DNA of 34,053 nucleotides from a virus. A model generated the notes under the pieces. It was not told where the DNA came from, ran no database searches, and was given only the letters and a program-made list of their open reading frames with translations. The position numbers were made by a program, and so were the translations under genes. Location: positions 1-34,053 of the IMG/VR virus record IMGVR_UViG_3300030329_004776. One strand, given 5' to 3'. Below, piece after piece: positions 7,947-17,878 of the stretch (position 1 is its first letter; every line of letters starts with the position of its first letter).

Positions 7947-10900
7947 ATGGTACAGAAAAGATATATAGGACGTACAACTGCTGGCCCAGTAGGTCTATCT
8001 AATATTGGTGGTATCAATAGAGGTGCCAGTGCGGTCGCTCAGACGCTGCTGGATGGCGTTGGTGTTGTAAGTAGGCTTGGTGACATAGCTTATAAAGAAG
8101 GCGCTGCACAGAGGGAAGAGGAGGGTCTGGCGGCAGGTGCAGAAGTAGATTTAATTAAAGACCCCCAAACAGGTCAATATCAATTACCCGACGATATGGG
8201 CTTTAGTTCTAGTATTTATGACCAATCATACCAAAAAGCGGTTTTAGCTAAATACTCCGCTACGTTGCAAACGGACATAACAAATACTTTACAAAAAATG
8301 TCCGAAGATAATTTTATGGATGGCCCAAATTTTGAAGCAATATCGGGCAGTTATATTAAAGAATTAATAGAAGGTGTTGATCCAAGGGTTCGCAATGTAG
8401 TGGCGAGTTATGCTGCGAAGAAACAAAGTCAATTATCTGCTGGTATTGGGAATAGAGTTTCTAGGGTAGTCAGACAAAATGCTGATGCTGCTAATGCAGC
8501 AGCTGTAAAACAATCCGGTGGCGAAGTGTTAAGTGCAGTTTTAGCAGTAGACGATGGAGATGTATTCGACAATCCAGAGGTTAAAAGACTATTTGGTATT
8601 TATAAGCTAAATATTCAAGAGCGTGCTAATGCTCGTTTTATAAATCAAGATAGTGCTAACCTGTTAGAAGCTGCTTTAACAAGAAAAGTAATCTCGGTTT
8701 CTAGTATGTCTCGGTTTTTGAAATTAGACAAAATAGGAAGAGCAGAAGCACTACTGGCTCTAAACACAGGTCGCGGTAAATTTATAGATGATAACCCCGG
8801 TTTAAAACGTCTTACAATAGATGAGCTAGGTCAAACGGCAAGGTTGTTTGGACCAGTAAACAAAGGTTTAAATTCGAAAGAAATAGCCTACGATAGTGCA
8901 AATAAAGAAATTATAGCAACTAATTTACTGTTACGGATGACGAATCTGTTGTCTCCAGATGATGCTAAGGTAATGAACGATTTAGCACAAGATCCTGGTA
9001 TGAGGGCTTCTGTACTTCTTAGTGGTGTACGAAGTTTTGTAAGCATAACAAATATGGAACGTCTTGCATCAGAGAGAAAACAACGAGAAGTTATAAAAGG
9101 GATTAAAGGGCAGAAAACTATAGATGGTCTGTTGAAAGTATTAGGTATTGAGGATCCAAATGCAGTAGTTGAATATAATAGTCAGATAATAAATTTCGGA
9201 ATTAAAGATAATATAGAAGCTCAAAAAGTATTAATAGAAACTATATATAGAAATAGTCAAGCATATGCTAAAGCAAAAACAGATCAACAAAGACATAAAC
9301 TTAATATAGAAAAACTAAATATATTATTAGCATATGAAAAAAATCCAGCAGTAAGAAAACAAATAGAGAGTTTAAAAAACAACCCTGACCTAAGTGGAAG
9401 CCTAGTAAGTCATTTAACTTGGCTTAGAAATGACAAAATAAAAACAGAAACTAGGCTTGAAAAAGAAGCTATAATAAACGCAAAGAATGGAAATTACGAG
9501 GAATCTATTGAAGCTAGTATGAAGCTATTAAAGATGATGAACCGTTCCGAGCACGACAGAATTCGGGCACGTCTTGACAATAAAAATGATCCTGTTAATA
9601 AAACAAAAAGTTTACAACCAAGATTAGATCTGGTTAATCAGACGGTAAACAACATTAAAGCTACTGATGGATTTATAGCAAAAGCGAATAGACTTGATAC
9701 TGCATTAACTGACGCGAAAAGGTTAGCTAAACTTCTTGAGATTGATATATCAGAACGAATATCAAATATGCTAGATGGTCTTGAGACCCCAGAAAATAAT
9801 GTTGGACAAGTTGAAAAGTTAGTTTCAGAGTTAACAACTCGATATAGAGCACTTGAACAGCAAGCAATAAAAGACCGACCATATATTACCGCAATCACGA
9901 ATCCTGATGCTTCAAATGTTGCACCTAGCAAGTCTAATGCTGCTTACTCTGAAAGAATAGGTGCACGGCTTATAGCAGTTCGTCAATCTCAAATTAATAG
10001 TGGAGATTATTCTCATCAAATAAAACTTGATCCTAATGACCCCGGCACTTGGGCAAGTCTTGGTTTGTTTAAAGCGGGTATTCCGCAACGTTTTATTGAT
10101 GTGATGAATGGCGTTAACTCTATAAATGACGTTGAAAAAGTTGCTAGAGCAAGAGCGGTATTTCAATTTCTTAGAAACCCAAAGAATGAAACAAGTATTC
10201 ATCTCAAGGCACAATTAGACGGAGAAACTCTAGGTCGTTTAAGGGCTGTAAGTAAGTTGGGTGGCGATCTTGGTCCTTATCAGGAGATGTTAAAAGCAAA
10301 GGCACAAGGCAAACAACCTGTCTCCCAGTCAAATAAAGTACATTTGCCTGATGAATTTAAAGCTGTGCGAGACAATGGAACCTACAAAACAGATACACAA
10401 TTGCGCGAAGTATTTCTTGAAAAGTTTAGAAATCTTCATACAAGACTTGCAGAAGGAACTTCTGGGCAAGGTTATGCGCCATTTATGGTAAGATCTTATG
10501 CTTCTAAAGAGCTTAAAGAAAAAGCTGAAGTAGCTACAGTTTCTACCCCACCCCCAGCGTTTGTAGACGAATTGTATGTTGGTGTAATGTCAAGATTGCA
10601 TAATTACTCAGCTGCTTATAGCGATAAAGATGAAGCATTTGAACAAGCAATGAGAGATGAAGTGGATTCAATGCTAGGTCGTGGAGGGGAAAATTCTTGG
10701 GGTCTTACTAAATTAATGGGAAGAAAGCCGGGAATTGAACAATTAGGAACATATACTTTAGACAAAGATGTTCCTGAAAAATTTTACCGTGTGTCGACGC
10801 CCAAAGACCCTGAAGGTATTAGTTGGATTTATGACGAAGTAAAAAGGCAAATTAATACTCAAATACAAAAAACGGATTTAGGCCCTCACAAAATTACGTT

Positions 10901-11282
10901 TGGTCAAGATAAGGGTACTGTATTTTTAATCCATACAGGACAACGTAGCGATCTGAATATGCCTTTGTATCATGTAGGTATGTATAATTCTGAGGGCGAT
11001 GTTGTACATTACAAATTATTTAGGAAAGACCGTAATCCAATAACTAACTTAGCGAATCCAATAACTATTGACTTAGGTTTTGAATTTCAAAAAAGACGGG
11101 ATATTGCAACAAGTGCTTTAATTGCTGAAAAAATAACAAATAAAGCATTAGCAGATAGAATGACAGAGGGATTCCAGATACAAGAAAAGAGAAGGGCTGA
11201 AGTATTAGCTGGTAAACGTCCGGGCGAAGAACCGCCACGTGATCCTGATCAAGGCTTAACTGAGTGGTCAGGTGATTACTAA
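7947..11282 (+). CDS. Internal virion protein (T7 gp15-like)
   Basis: An 1111-residue protein (T7 gp15 is 747), in the gp14-gp15-gp16 order. It should form the periplasmic section of the DNA-ejection tube. The N-terminus (VGLSNIGGINRGASAVAQTLLDGVGVVSRLGDIAYKEG) matches the start seen in gp15-type proteins of marine podoviruses. The bulk is long charged helix: residues about 380-620 are Lys/Glu/Ile/Asn-rich and predicted coiled coil. The corresponding DNA (about 9100-9480) is markedly more AT-rich than the flanks, with many AAA/ATA codons. The C-terminal 250 residues have a more globular look (VDELYVGVMSRLHNYSAAY, GTVFLIHTGQRSDLNMPLYH). No enzymatic motif is obvious. It is larger than usual, so an extra domain is likely. 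Confidence 0.82.
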   Translation: MVQKRYIGRTTAGPVGLSNIGGINRGASAVAQTLLDGVGVVSRLGDIAYKEGAAQREEEGLAAGAEVDLIKDPQTGQYQLPDDMGFSSSIYDQSYQKAVLAKYSATLQTDITNTLQKMSEDNFMDGPNFEAISGSYIKELIEGVDPRVRNVVASYAAKKQSQLSAGIGNRVSRVVRQNADAANAAAVKQSGGEVLSAVLAVDDGDVFDNPEVKRLFGIYKLNIQERANARFINQDSANLLEAALTRKVISVSSMSRFLKLDKIGRAEALLALNTGRGKFIDDNPGLKRLTIDELGQTARLFGPVNKGLNSKEIAYDSANKEIIATNLLLRMTNLLSPDDAKVMNDLAQDPGMRASVLLSGVRSFVSITNMERLASERKQREVIKGIKGQKTIDGLLKVLGIEDPNAVVEYNSQIINFGIKDNIEAQKVLIETIYRNSQAYAKAKTDQQRHKLNIEKLNILLAYEKNPAVRKQIESLKNNPDLSGSLVSHLTWLRNDKIKTETRLEKEAIINAKNGNYEESIEASMKLLKMMNRSEHDRIRARLDNKNDPVNKTKSLQPRLDLVNQTVNNIKATDGFIAKANRLDTALTDAKRLAKLLEIDISERISNMLDGLETPENNVGQVEKLVSELTTRYRALEQQAIKDRPYITAITNPDASNVAPSKSNAAYSERIGARLIAVRQSQINSGDYSHQIKLDPNDPGTWASLGLFKAGIPQRFIDVMNGVNSINDVEKVARARAVFQFLRNPKNETSIHLKAQLDGETLGRLRAVSKLGGDLGPYQEMLKAKAQGKQPVSQSNKVHLPDEFKAVRDNGTYKTDTQLREVFLEKFRNLHTRLAEGTSGQGYAPFMVRSYASKELKEKAEVATVSTPPPAFVDELYVGVMSRLHNYSAAYSDKDEAFEQAMRDEVDSMLGRGGENSWGLTKLMGRKPGIEQLGTYTLDKDVPEKFYRVSTPKDPEGISWIYDEVKRQINTQIQKTDLGPHKITFGQDKGTVFLIHTGQRSDLNMPLYHVGMYNSEGDVVHYKLFRKDRNPITNLANPITIDLGFEFQKRRDIATSALIAEKITNKALADRMTEGFQIQEKRRAEVLAGKRPGEEPPRDPDQGLTEWSGDY

Positions 11283-11287
11283 AGCCA

Positions 11288-14200
11288 ATGGACACTTATA
11301 GTATATATGATCCAGTTAATGAGATTGAAGAAGAACGACGTGCTCATGGCCGTTCTTATGGTCAGATTACTGGCGAACAAACATTTATAGAACGTATGTT
11401 AAGCGCTACTGCGCTTGATACTGGCGTAGGGCAATTAGTTCAATCTTTAATATATAGATTTGAGTTAGACCCTAATATTCCCAATCAAGTAGATAACTAT
11501 AATCCTATGCGAGATCCTCAAATAGAAGGATTAGACGATCATGTAAATGAGTTTATTACATCTACAAGCCCAAGAGAAACCGCTCTTAGGATTAAGATGT
11601 TACAAAAAAACTTGCAAAGAAGAGCGCAGTTAAAAAATCACGGGTTTGCAAGGTTTATGGGTAATGTGCTTGATCCCATTAACATTATACCTATTCCTAT
11701 TGCAAGAGGATTAGGTTTTGCACAAGGTTTTAGGAAGGGTGCTGTAGCTACAGCAGCACCTTTTGCTATATCTGAAACAGCACGAGCACAGATTGATCCT
11801 ACTAATCCGGCGTTAGAGCCATATTTTGCAATAACTGGTGGTGCATTATTTGGTGGTGCGCTTGGTGGTTTAGTTGGCAGTATTCCTATGAGAAATATAG
11901 AGCGAATTGGCAATGGTTGGTTTGCTCATAATGATCACCTTGATGCGTATATTAAGCTGAAAGAAGATTATGGTGAGGATGTCGCTCAAGGGCTAAAACC
12001 TCATGTCAGGAAGGCCGAAGGTGAAAGTAATTTTGATCATCTAAAAAATATTGTTGCCAAAAGTTCAAGAGAAACAACAGCCGAATATGAGGTGCGATTA
12101 CAGGCAATTGCTGATGATGATGATACCTATAATCAGTTTGTCGCTGCGTCAAAACAATGGGATCCAGATGAAATATTGCCGACTGGGACAAAGTTAGAAA
12201 AGTTACGAATCTCTGAACTTCCATATTTGCTACTAAAAAATAATAAATTCGAGGGGCATCTTGGTAACTTGTTACGTCAGGCTGCTGATCGGATCAGCGG
12301 CCCTCCGGGCTTGATAACCAGAGGAGCCGCTACTGGTGAACAAAAACAGATGCAGGGCGTTTATAACAAAGCGCGTATACATAGTAAATTACTAGGGGAC
12401 GTTACTAATCGTTTATATGATGCCTATTTAAAAAGCCTTGGGAAATCTAGTGTTGATGAACTGACTCCTGGACAGCGTGTTATTGAAGGTTTTCGTGAAC
12501 TAACGCCGGGTAGGGCAAGAAGTCATAATGAATTTAAGCGTGAAGTCGTAGAAACGTACTTAAACCCAAAATCAAGGGACACTGCTGATAAAAATGTTCT
12601 TGAGGGCGCAAATGCATTAAGAACATATTTTAAGGAAATGGAAAGATTGGGTCTTGAATCGGGTGTTTTTGGCGTCAATCGGATACTAAATGAAGTCAAG
12701 TCGCTTGAACAAGGTATAGTTCGTAGTGAAGATTTTATTGATAGATTTCTAAGGGGTGATCCTGAGAGTGAAGTTGACAATTTTAGATTAGGTCTTCTAG
12801 GACGTATAAAAAGAGATGAAAGAATATTAGCAGACCTTTCTAGGAAAGAAATCGATGCTGGATTCAGATTAAAAAGTATACAAGAAGCGGCCAGTGGGAA
12901 GGGGCTAACAAGAAAACAGCTTAAAGAAATGCAGAGGCTGGAAAAAGGTCTATTAACGGAAAAACAACAAAAATACAAGAAAGAACTAAGAGAAAGGTTG
13001 GAAGCTAATAAGCTTCAGTTAGCTGAAATTGAAAGATGGCGCTCAGATCCTGACTCATTTAAGGATGTAGATCTAAAAGACATTATGAATCGAGGTGTTG
13101 GCGTAGTAGTAGGTCGGACAAGGAAGGCATCACGTTTACGATCACTGGCTGAAGAAATGCGTAAGCAAGAAATAGATGTGGCCCAAAAGGTTGATCCTGA
13201 CGCTATGGGATACTGGTCGCGTCAGTGGAACTATGAAGCTATTCGTAAAAATCGTGAGGAATTTCTTGCCATATTAGAAAAACATTATGCAAAAGATGGT
13301 GGAGAACTCGCCAGAGCAGAAAGTACCATTGCCCGTATTCTTTCTGAAATGGATACTGTTAGTTTAAAGCAGTTTATGAGAGCAGAGATGAGAAAGATCG
13401 ATGTTCCAGAAGAGCAAATAGCGGCGATGGAATTTAAAGTTGATCAAATTTCTAGACGCAAACGTGCAAATAAGGAAACAATAGCGGAGCATAAACGAAA
13501 ACAGATAGCGGATCTAAAAAAATTATCTGATGACTATATGAAATCGTATGGTTTTGGTGATGATGTCAATGTCAAAGTAGCAGAAAAAATGAGAGAAATT
13601 GAAAGAGCGGCATCTAGTGGTAATGATGCGGACTTTGGGGCTGCTGTGTCAACATATTCCAGAAAGATTGATTTGCCTTCTCATTTATTTATGCAGAAAA
13701 GTGATGGTTCTGGCCCAAGTATAGACTTTTTAGAAATAGATCCCGAGCGATTAATACGGCGCTACCATCAACGCATGGCAAGTAGCATTGAAATGGCCAA
13801 TGAATTTGGCGATCCCACCATGAGAAATTTCATAGATGAAATAGAAGATATGGTGGAACTGGAAGCCGCTATGGCCAAGACTCCTGAAGAAGGTGCGGCA
13901 ATTCTTCAAGAAGGGCAGCGCATGGTCCAGTCTATGACTGATCTAAGCCAAAAGGTATTAGGTATTTATCGTGTCCCGGCAGATCCGTCAGCGTTAAGTA
14001 ACAGAACAATTCGGGTTGTCAAAAATTTTATGGTACTTAGCCTTATGGGTAAGGCAGCTATAGCTGCTCTTGCTGATATGGGCCGCACAGCTATGTCTGT
14101 AGGGCTTAAAAACTCTTTTGAAGGCGCATTTAATAAAATGGGTGCTGCGGCTAGTGAGTTCAGAAGGGCTGGTCACATGGTTGAGGAAGCCGGAGAAGGC

Positions 14201-15244
14201 TGGGAAGTTGCTACACACGCGAGATTTGAAGGCATTTTTGATATTGATGGTTATATTTTTGAATCAACACCTTTTGAGCGGATGGTTGAGGGTGGTGTGA
14301 ATAAAATGTTTATTCTTAACTGTCTGGCACCTTATACGGATGCGATGAAAAGATTTTCGGGATCAATCATTCAGTCGGAAATGGCTCGGTTATCTGTAAA
14401 GTGGGCAGGTGAGGCTAAATTTGTATCTCGGGACGGAGAAATGGTCATTGAGGGGGCTGCTGGTAAGCTTTCTCGTGATGAAATATTCCTGCTAACACGA
14501 AGCGGCATCGGTTTTGAAGAAGCTGTTTTGATTACAAGGCAATTTGAGAAGCATGGAGACAAAGGGGATGCTCTTTACTTGTCAAATGTAAGTGACTGGG
14601 ATGATCCAGTGGTTCAAAAGACTTTTAGAACAGCGTTAGTAACAGAAATTAATAACGCGGTGATTACACCGGGACCAGCAGAGCGCCCTAATTTTATGGG
14701 GACTGGAATTGGGTCATTAATGTTTCAATTTAAATCATTTGCGTTCTCCGCTACCCAGAGAACTCTTATGGCAGGACTCCAGCAACGCGATGCAAAGGCA
14801 TTTCATGGTATTCTATCAATGGTAGCAATGGGATATATGGTAGATTTTATAAAGTCACCGTCTTATGATAATCGGGATTTTACTTCGTTAGACCGCTTGG
14901 TTCAGGCAGTCGATTATTCTGGCGCGACAGGTATTTTGTTTGATTTAAATAATATGTTAGAAGTAACAAGTGGTAATAGTTGGGGTGTTCGTCCATTATT
15001 AGGTGTTGACAGTTTTTTTAAAGATCCGAATCTAGCTCAACGTAGCGGACAAGTTGGTGGTCCTGTAGCGTCTTTGGGGCTTGATTTTATGAATAACCTG
15101 TTTGATCCCGAAACAGCGGGATCTGATTGGGCGCGTTCTGCGCGTAGATTAATACCATTTAATAATTTAATATGGTGGTCTTGGGCAGTAGATAGGTTAC
15201 AAAGAAGTGCTGGTGAATTTATTGATGATGAAGGTGAAGATTAA
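11288..15244 (+). CDS. Internal virion protein (T7 gp16-like, cytoplasmic-membrane ejection protein)
   Basis: A 1318-residue protein, exactly the size of T7 gp16 (1318). It should span the inner membrane after ejection and pull DNA in. Glycine-rich hydrophobic segments suited to membrane insertion are visible near residues 170-200 (EPYFAITGGALFGGALGGLV) and 920-960 (FMVLSLMGKAAIAALADMG). A long charged coiled-coil region lies between about 500 and 780. The N-terminus lacks the lytic transglycosylase signature (no E-S/T-x-F pattern) found in T7 gp16, so peptidoglycan cleavage during entry must come from elsewhere or be absent. The C-terminal part, with FQFKSFAFSATQRTLMAGLQ and WWSWAVDRLQR, is typical of these proteins. 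The stop overlaps the fibre ATG (TAATG). Confidence 0.85.
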   Translation: MDTYSIYDPVNEIEEERRAHGRSYGQITGEQTFIERMLSATALDTGVGQLVQSLIYRFELDPNIPNQVDNYNPMRDPQIEGLDDHVNEFITSTSPRETALRIKMLQKNLQRRAQLKNHGFARFMGNVLDPINIIPIPIARGLGFAQGFRKGAVATAAPFAISETARAQIDPTNPALEPYFAITGGALFGGALGGLVGSIPMRNIERIGNGWFAHNDHLDAYIKLKEDYGEDVAQGLKPHVRKAEGESNFDHLKNIVAKSSRETTAEYEVRLQAIADDDDTYNQFVAASKQWDPDEILPTGTKLEKLRISELPYLLLKNNKFEGHLGNLLRQAADRISGPPGLITRGAATGEQKQMQGVYNKARIHSKLLGDVTNRLYDAYLKSLGKSSVDELTPGQRVIEGFRELTPGRARSHNEFKREVVETYLNPKSRDTADKNVLEGANALRTYFKEMERLGLESGVFGVNRILNEVKSLEQGIVRSEDFIDRFLRGDPESEVDNFRLGLLGRIKRDERILADLSRKEIDAGFRLKSIQEAASGKGLTRKQLKEMQRLEKGLLTEKQQKYKKELRERLEANKLQLAEIERWRSDPDSFKDVDLKDIMNRGVGVVVGRTRKASRLRSLAEEMRKQEIDVAQKVDPDAMGYWSRQWNYEAIRKNREEFLAILEKHYAKDGGELARAESTIARILSEMDTVSLKQFMRAEMRKIDVPEEQIAAMEFKVDQISRRKRANKETIAEHKRKQIADLKKLSDDYMKSYGFGDDVNVKVAEKMREIERAASSGNDADFGAAVSTYSRKIDLPSHLFMQKSDGSGPSIDFLEIDPERLIRRYHQRMASSIEMANEFGDPTMRNFIDEIEDMVELEAAMAKTPEEGAAILQEGQRMVQSMTDLSQKVLGIYRVPADPSALSNRTIRVVKNFMVLSLMGKAAIAALADMGRTAMSVGLKNSFEGAFNKMGAAASEFRRAGHMVEEAGEGWEVATHARFEGIFDIDGYIFESTPFERMVEGGVNKMFILNCLAPYTDAMKRFSGSIIQSEMARLSVKWAGEAKFVSRDGEMVIEGAAGKLSRDEIFLLTRSGIGFEEAVLITRQFEKHGDKGDALYLSNVSDWDDPVVQKTFRTALVTEINNAVITPGPAERPNFMGTGIGSLMFQFKSFAFSATQRTLMAGLQQRDAKAFHGILSMVAMGYMVDFIKSPSYDNRDFTSLDRLVQAVDYSGATGILFDLNNMLEVTSGNSWGVRPLLGVDSFFKDPNLAQRSGQVGGPVASLGLDFMNNLFDPETAGSDWARSARRLIPFNNLIWWSWAVDRLQRSAGEFIDDEGED

Positions 15245-15960
15245 TGGCTCATATACCGATAGGAACAACAGCGACGGAAGCGACATTTACCGCGACTTCC
15301 GGGCAAACAGCATTCGCTATTTCCTTTGAGTTTTTTGATGAAGATGATTTAGACGTTTATAAAAACGGTACTAAGCTTACAAAGACTACGCATTATTCCG
15401 TAACTGCTAATACAACATATAGTGGTGGTTATGATGGTGGCACTATCACCCTTTCATCTGGCGCTGCTACTAATGACAAAGTTGTTATTGCTCTTAATAT
15501 GTCGGCACAACGGGCAACAGATTTCCCGACTTCTGGCCCATTTAATATTGATACTCTCAATACATGGATTGATAAAAGTTGGTTAATGTTCAAGCAGGTG
15601 GAGGCAGAGCTTGCACGGAAAACCGGGTACTCGGTAACTTATACAGGAGGTGCGTCACCTGCGTTACCTGAACCTGTTGCTTCTTATTATATAAGATATA
15701 ATAGTGGTGGTACTGCGTTAGAGACTGCTCTTCGTCCTAATACTCTTTTGAATGGCAGTGGTGCGCCATCTAGTGGTACAGGTATAGATGGTGACTTCTA
15801 TCTAGATACCGCAGCAAATAATATTTATGGTCCTAAAGCAAGTGGATCGTGGCCTTCTGGTACATCTATTGTTGGGCCGACAGGATCAACTGGTGCAACT
15901 GGCGCAACTGGACCTACGTCGATTTCTGAAGCAACCGCGTTATCACTTATCTTGGGATAG
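15244..15960 (+). CDS. Tail fibre / adaptor protein with T7 gp17 N-terminal-like domain
   Basis: A 238-residue protein. The first 150 residues match the virion-anchoring domain of T7-type fibres: a short beta start (FTATSGQTAFAISFEFFDEDDLDVYKNG), a second strand pair, then NIDTLNTWIDKSWLMFKQVEAELARK, the classic position of the dimer-of-helices linker. It ends with a short collagen-like run (GPTGSTGATGATGP) and no receptor-binding head, so it is probably an adaptor to which the next gene products attach. GAPSSGTGIDGDFYLDTAANNIYGP is a common phage fibre repeat unit. The start overlaps the gp16-like stop. Recognition module is split over three or four small genes. Confidence 0.88.
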   Translation: MAHIPIGTTATEATFTATSGQTAFAISFEFFDEDDLDVYKNGTKLTKTTHYSVTANTTYSGGYDGGTITLSSGAATNDKVVIALNMSAQRATDFPTSGPFNIDTLNTWIDKSWLMFKQVEAELARKTGYSVTYTGGASPALPEPVASYYIRYNSGGTALETALRPNTLLNGSGAPSSGTGIDGDFYLDTAANNIYGPKASGSWPSGTSIVGPTGSTGATGATGPTSISEATALSLILG

Positions 15961-15969
15961 GAGCAAATT

Positions 15970-16317
15970 ATGGCTAATACTTATAAAGTAATTACAAAAG
16001 CAGGGGTGACGAGTGCTGATGTAATTTACACTGTTGCCAGTAGTACTACGACAGTAATTTTAGGGTTGATGTTGGGAAACACGACGAGTGGCTCGGTCAA
16101 CGCGACCGTCACTCTTGGCACGGATACAGCGAACCGGGCTGGCGCTAACAATGAAGCTAATCAGGACGTGGAGCTTTTGACGACAACTCCAATTCCGGCG
16201 TATACCACGCTTGATCTGCTCAGTGGAAACAAGGTTGTGATGGAAACAACAGACACCTTGAGCGTTACAGGTAGTGGTGCGCTCGATGTGGCCTTGTCGG
16301 TTTTGGAGATTACGTGA
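15970..16317 (+). CDS. Fibre-associated beta-structured protein
   Basis: A 115-residue protein, almost wholly predicted beta, rich in Thr/Val/Gly/Asn (YKVITKAGVTSADVIYTVAS, TTTVILGLMLGNTTSG, ALDVALSVLEI). Proteins of this length and pattern occur beside fibre genes in marine T7-like and T4-like phages and are taken as virion appendage subunits. AGGAG lies about seven bases before the ATG. The stop overlaps the next ATG (TGATG). Base composition here (16080-16320) is richer in GC and CG-codons than the internal virion genes, which could mean module exchange. Specific function unknown. Confidence 0.65.
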   Translation: MANTYKVITKAGVTSADVIYTVASSTTTVILGLMLGNTTSGSVNATVTLGTDTANRAGANNEANQDVELLTTTPIPAYTTLDLLSGNKVVMETTDTLSVTGSGALDVALSVLEIT

Positions 16318-17078
16318 TGAGATTTATCGGACCAGCACCAATTGCGGGTAAAGTCAGCACCAGCCAGATTGATGATGACGCTATCACGTTGGCGAAAATG
16401 GCATCAGGAACTGACGGGCAAATTCTGAGCTATGATGCATCTGGAAACCCCGCTGTATATGGACCAGGTAGCGACGGGCAAGTGTTGACCAGCACCGGGG
16501 CTGGAAGCCCTCCGGCATTTGAGGCTGCTGCTGGTGGCGCGTGGACGTTGATCACTTCAACAGACGTATCAGGTGCAAGCTTTGATTTTACATCAGTCAA
16601 TGCCAGCCTTTATGATGGTTACATCATGTATTTGATGAATGTTATCCCAGTCAATGATGAGGTGTTCATTTGGGTCCGCACATCGACTGATGGTGGTTCG
16701 AACTACGATAGCGGTTCAGCCAACTACAGCAACGATATGCTAGGTGTGGATGGAAGTGGTTCTGTCCATGATCAGTTTTCTGCAACAGCCATTTCGCTTA
16801 ACGGCGACAGAGCACATAACGATACGCGGATCGGATCTGGCGCTGGAGAAGATGGAGTAAGCGGTCATGTGATGGTACATGCACCCCACCTGGCAAAGAT
16901 GACAAACATCACTTGGCAGATTAATTTGACAAATGCCAACGGCGATAATGGCGGTGGCTTCTGGACTGGTGCTGGTCGTCGTTTAAGTTCAGCAGATGTT
17001 GATGCTTTTCAAGTTCTTTTCTCGGCAGGAAACATTGAGAGCGGTACGATAACCGTACTAGGTCTCAAAAATAGTTAG
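16317..17078 (+). CDS. Tail fibre / receptor-binding protein
   Basis: A 253-residue protein if started at the ATG that overlaps the previous stop; the GTG one codon upstream is the alternative. It begins with a short positively charged segment, then DDDAITLAKMASGTDGQILS and SDGQVLTSTGAGSPPAFEA, the repeat found before the distal domain of many phage fibres. After AAGGAWTLI comes a roughly 165-residue beta-rich distal domain ending GTITVLGLKN, a C-terminus common in receptor-binding tips of marine and enteric phages. It is likely the host-range determinant. It is followed by a tail-fibre assembly chaperone, as expected. Confidence 0.82.
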   Translation: MRFIGPAPIAGKVSTSQIDDDAITLAKMASGTDGQILSYDASGNPAVYGPGSDGQVLTSTGAGSPPAFEAAAGGAWTLITSTDVSGASFDFTSVNASLYDGYIMYLMNVIPVNDEVFIWVRTSTDGGSNYDSGSANYSNDMLGVDGSGSVHDQFSATAISLNGDRAHNDTRIGSGAGEDGVSGHVMVHAPHLAKMTNITWQINLTNANGDNGGGFWTGAGRRLSSADVDAFQVLFSAGNIESGTITVLGLKNS

Positions 17079-17084
17079 GACAAC

Positions 17085-17402
17085 ATGATGGCACGATCAG
17101 ACTACACACATAAATATGTAAACTCAGAGCGGGTCGCTCTCAGCGAGGCCGAGATTGATGCATGTGTTGCAAGAGAGACGGCGTGGAGTAATGGTGATGC
17201 AGTTAAATCATGGGCTGCACTTAGAAACGAGCGTAATCAAAGATTAACTGCATGTGACTGGACCACCTTATCTGATTCTGCCTTAACTGATGACAAAAAA
17301 GCTGAATGGGTAGCATACAGAAAAGAGTTGAGGGATCTCCCAGCTTCTTATAACGATAATAGTGTGAAGGGTACAATCACTTGGCCCTCCGAACCTTCAT
17401 AA
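17085..17402 (+). CDS. Tail fibre assembly chaperone-like protein
   Basis: A 105-residue protein with the features of the phage tail assembly chaperone family: R-N-x-R-x-x-x-L-x-x-C-D-W-T at LRNERNQRLTACDWTTLSDS, then KKAEWVAYRKELRDLPA, and a WPSEP end. These proteins help fibre trimers fold and usually sit just after the fibre tip gene, as here. Two ATG codons in a row start the frame, with AGGA at 17077-17080. The last 22 bases overlap the next gene, which begins with TTG. Confidence 0.85.
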   Translation: MMARSDYTHKYVNSERVALSEAEIDACVARETAWSNGDAVKSWAALRNERNQRLTACDWTTLSDSALTDDKKAEWVAYRKELRDLPASYNDNSVKGTITWPSEPS

Positions 17403-17716
17403 TTGTCCTAGTTCTACTATTTTTACCCTTCAAAAGTAGTGAGGGGCAGGTAGTAATTCCTGATCGGGATCATTTACTTGAATGGTTGAAAGAAAAGTTT
17501 GGTGAATCTCGACGGGTAATAGCAAAAGTACAGACAGGCCATGTGTTAGAAATATTTGTATCTCCATCAGGTAGTTGGACAGTATTAATTACGACACCTG
17601 AAGGACTTTCGATGTTGACTAGTTCAGGGGATGCGTGGCAAGAGTTTGAGCTAGAGAAAGTAGAGAAGAAAAAAGAAAGTAATCAAGAAACTAACGAGCC
17701 TAAGTTGGACATATAG
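17381..17716 (+). CDS. Exported protein with signal peptide
   Basis: A 111-residue protein. The only start giving a signal peptide is TTG at 17381, preceded by AAGGG about nine bases away. Residues 1-22 (MALRTFIIVLVLLFLPFKSS) are a clear secretion signal: two charges, a long hydrophobic core, then small residues. There is no lipobox cysteine. The mature part has VIAKVQTGHVLEIFVSPSGSWTVLITTPEGLSMLTSSGDAW, which resembles a small exported family seen in many proteobacteria and their phages whose pattern is G-x-v-x-E-v/i-f-x-S-x-x-G-S-W-T. The C-terminus is Lys/Glu-rich. It precedes the small membrane proteins, so a periplasmic role in lysis or superinfection is possible but not shown. Confidence 0.65.
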   Translation: MALRTFIIVLVLLFLPFKSSEGQVVIPDRDHLLEWLKEKFGESRRVIAKVQTGHVLEIFVSPSGSWTVLITTPEGLSMLTSSGDAWQEFELEKVEKKKESNQETNEPKLDI

Positions 17717-17717
17717 C

Positions 17718-17876
17718 ATGGAAGCAAAGACTGTAGTAGATGGTGTAGCTGTTGCGGGAGGTATAGGTAGCTGGTTGGCTCTTTTACCTGATATTGCTGC
17801 ATTATTCACTGTAGTTTGGCTGGCATTTAGAATCTGGGAGACTGAAACTGTAAAAAAGTTAACGAGGCGTAGTTAA
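17718..17876 (+). CDS. Small holin-like membrane protein (52 residues)
   Basis: A 52-residue protein read from ATG at 17718, two bases after the previous stop and two bases before the next ATG. It reads MEAKTVVDGVAVAGGIGSWL, then ALLPDIAALFTVVWLAFRIW and the charged tail ETETVKKLTRRS. Two hydrophobic segments (about residues 9-23 and 26-40) with an Arg/Lys-rich tail are typical of class II holins of T7-like marine phages, and the VVDG...WETETV pattern resembles proteins annotated that way. A second, better-recognised holin candidate lies at 20204, so which one sets lysis timing is unknown. Confidence 0.7.
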   Translation: MEAKTVVDGVAVAGGIGSWLALLPDIAALFTVVWLAFRIWETETVKKLTRRS

Positions 17877-17878
17877 CT

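Noticed and set aside
15895-15930. Collagen-like GXX run as a separate repeat element
   Set aside because: Only a few triplets at the end of the fibre gene, an ordinary fibre feature.
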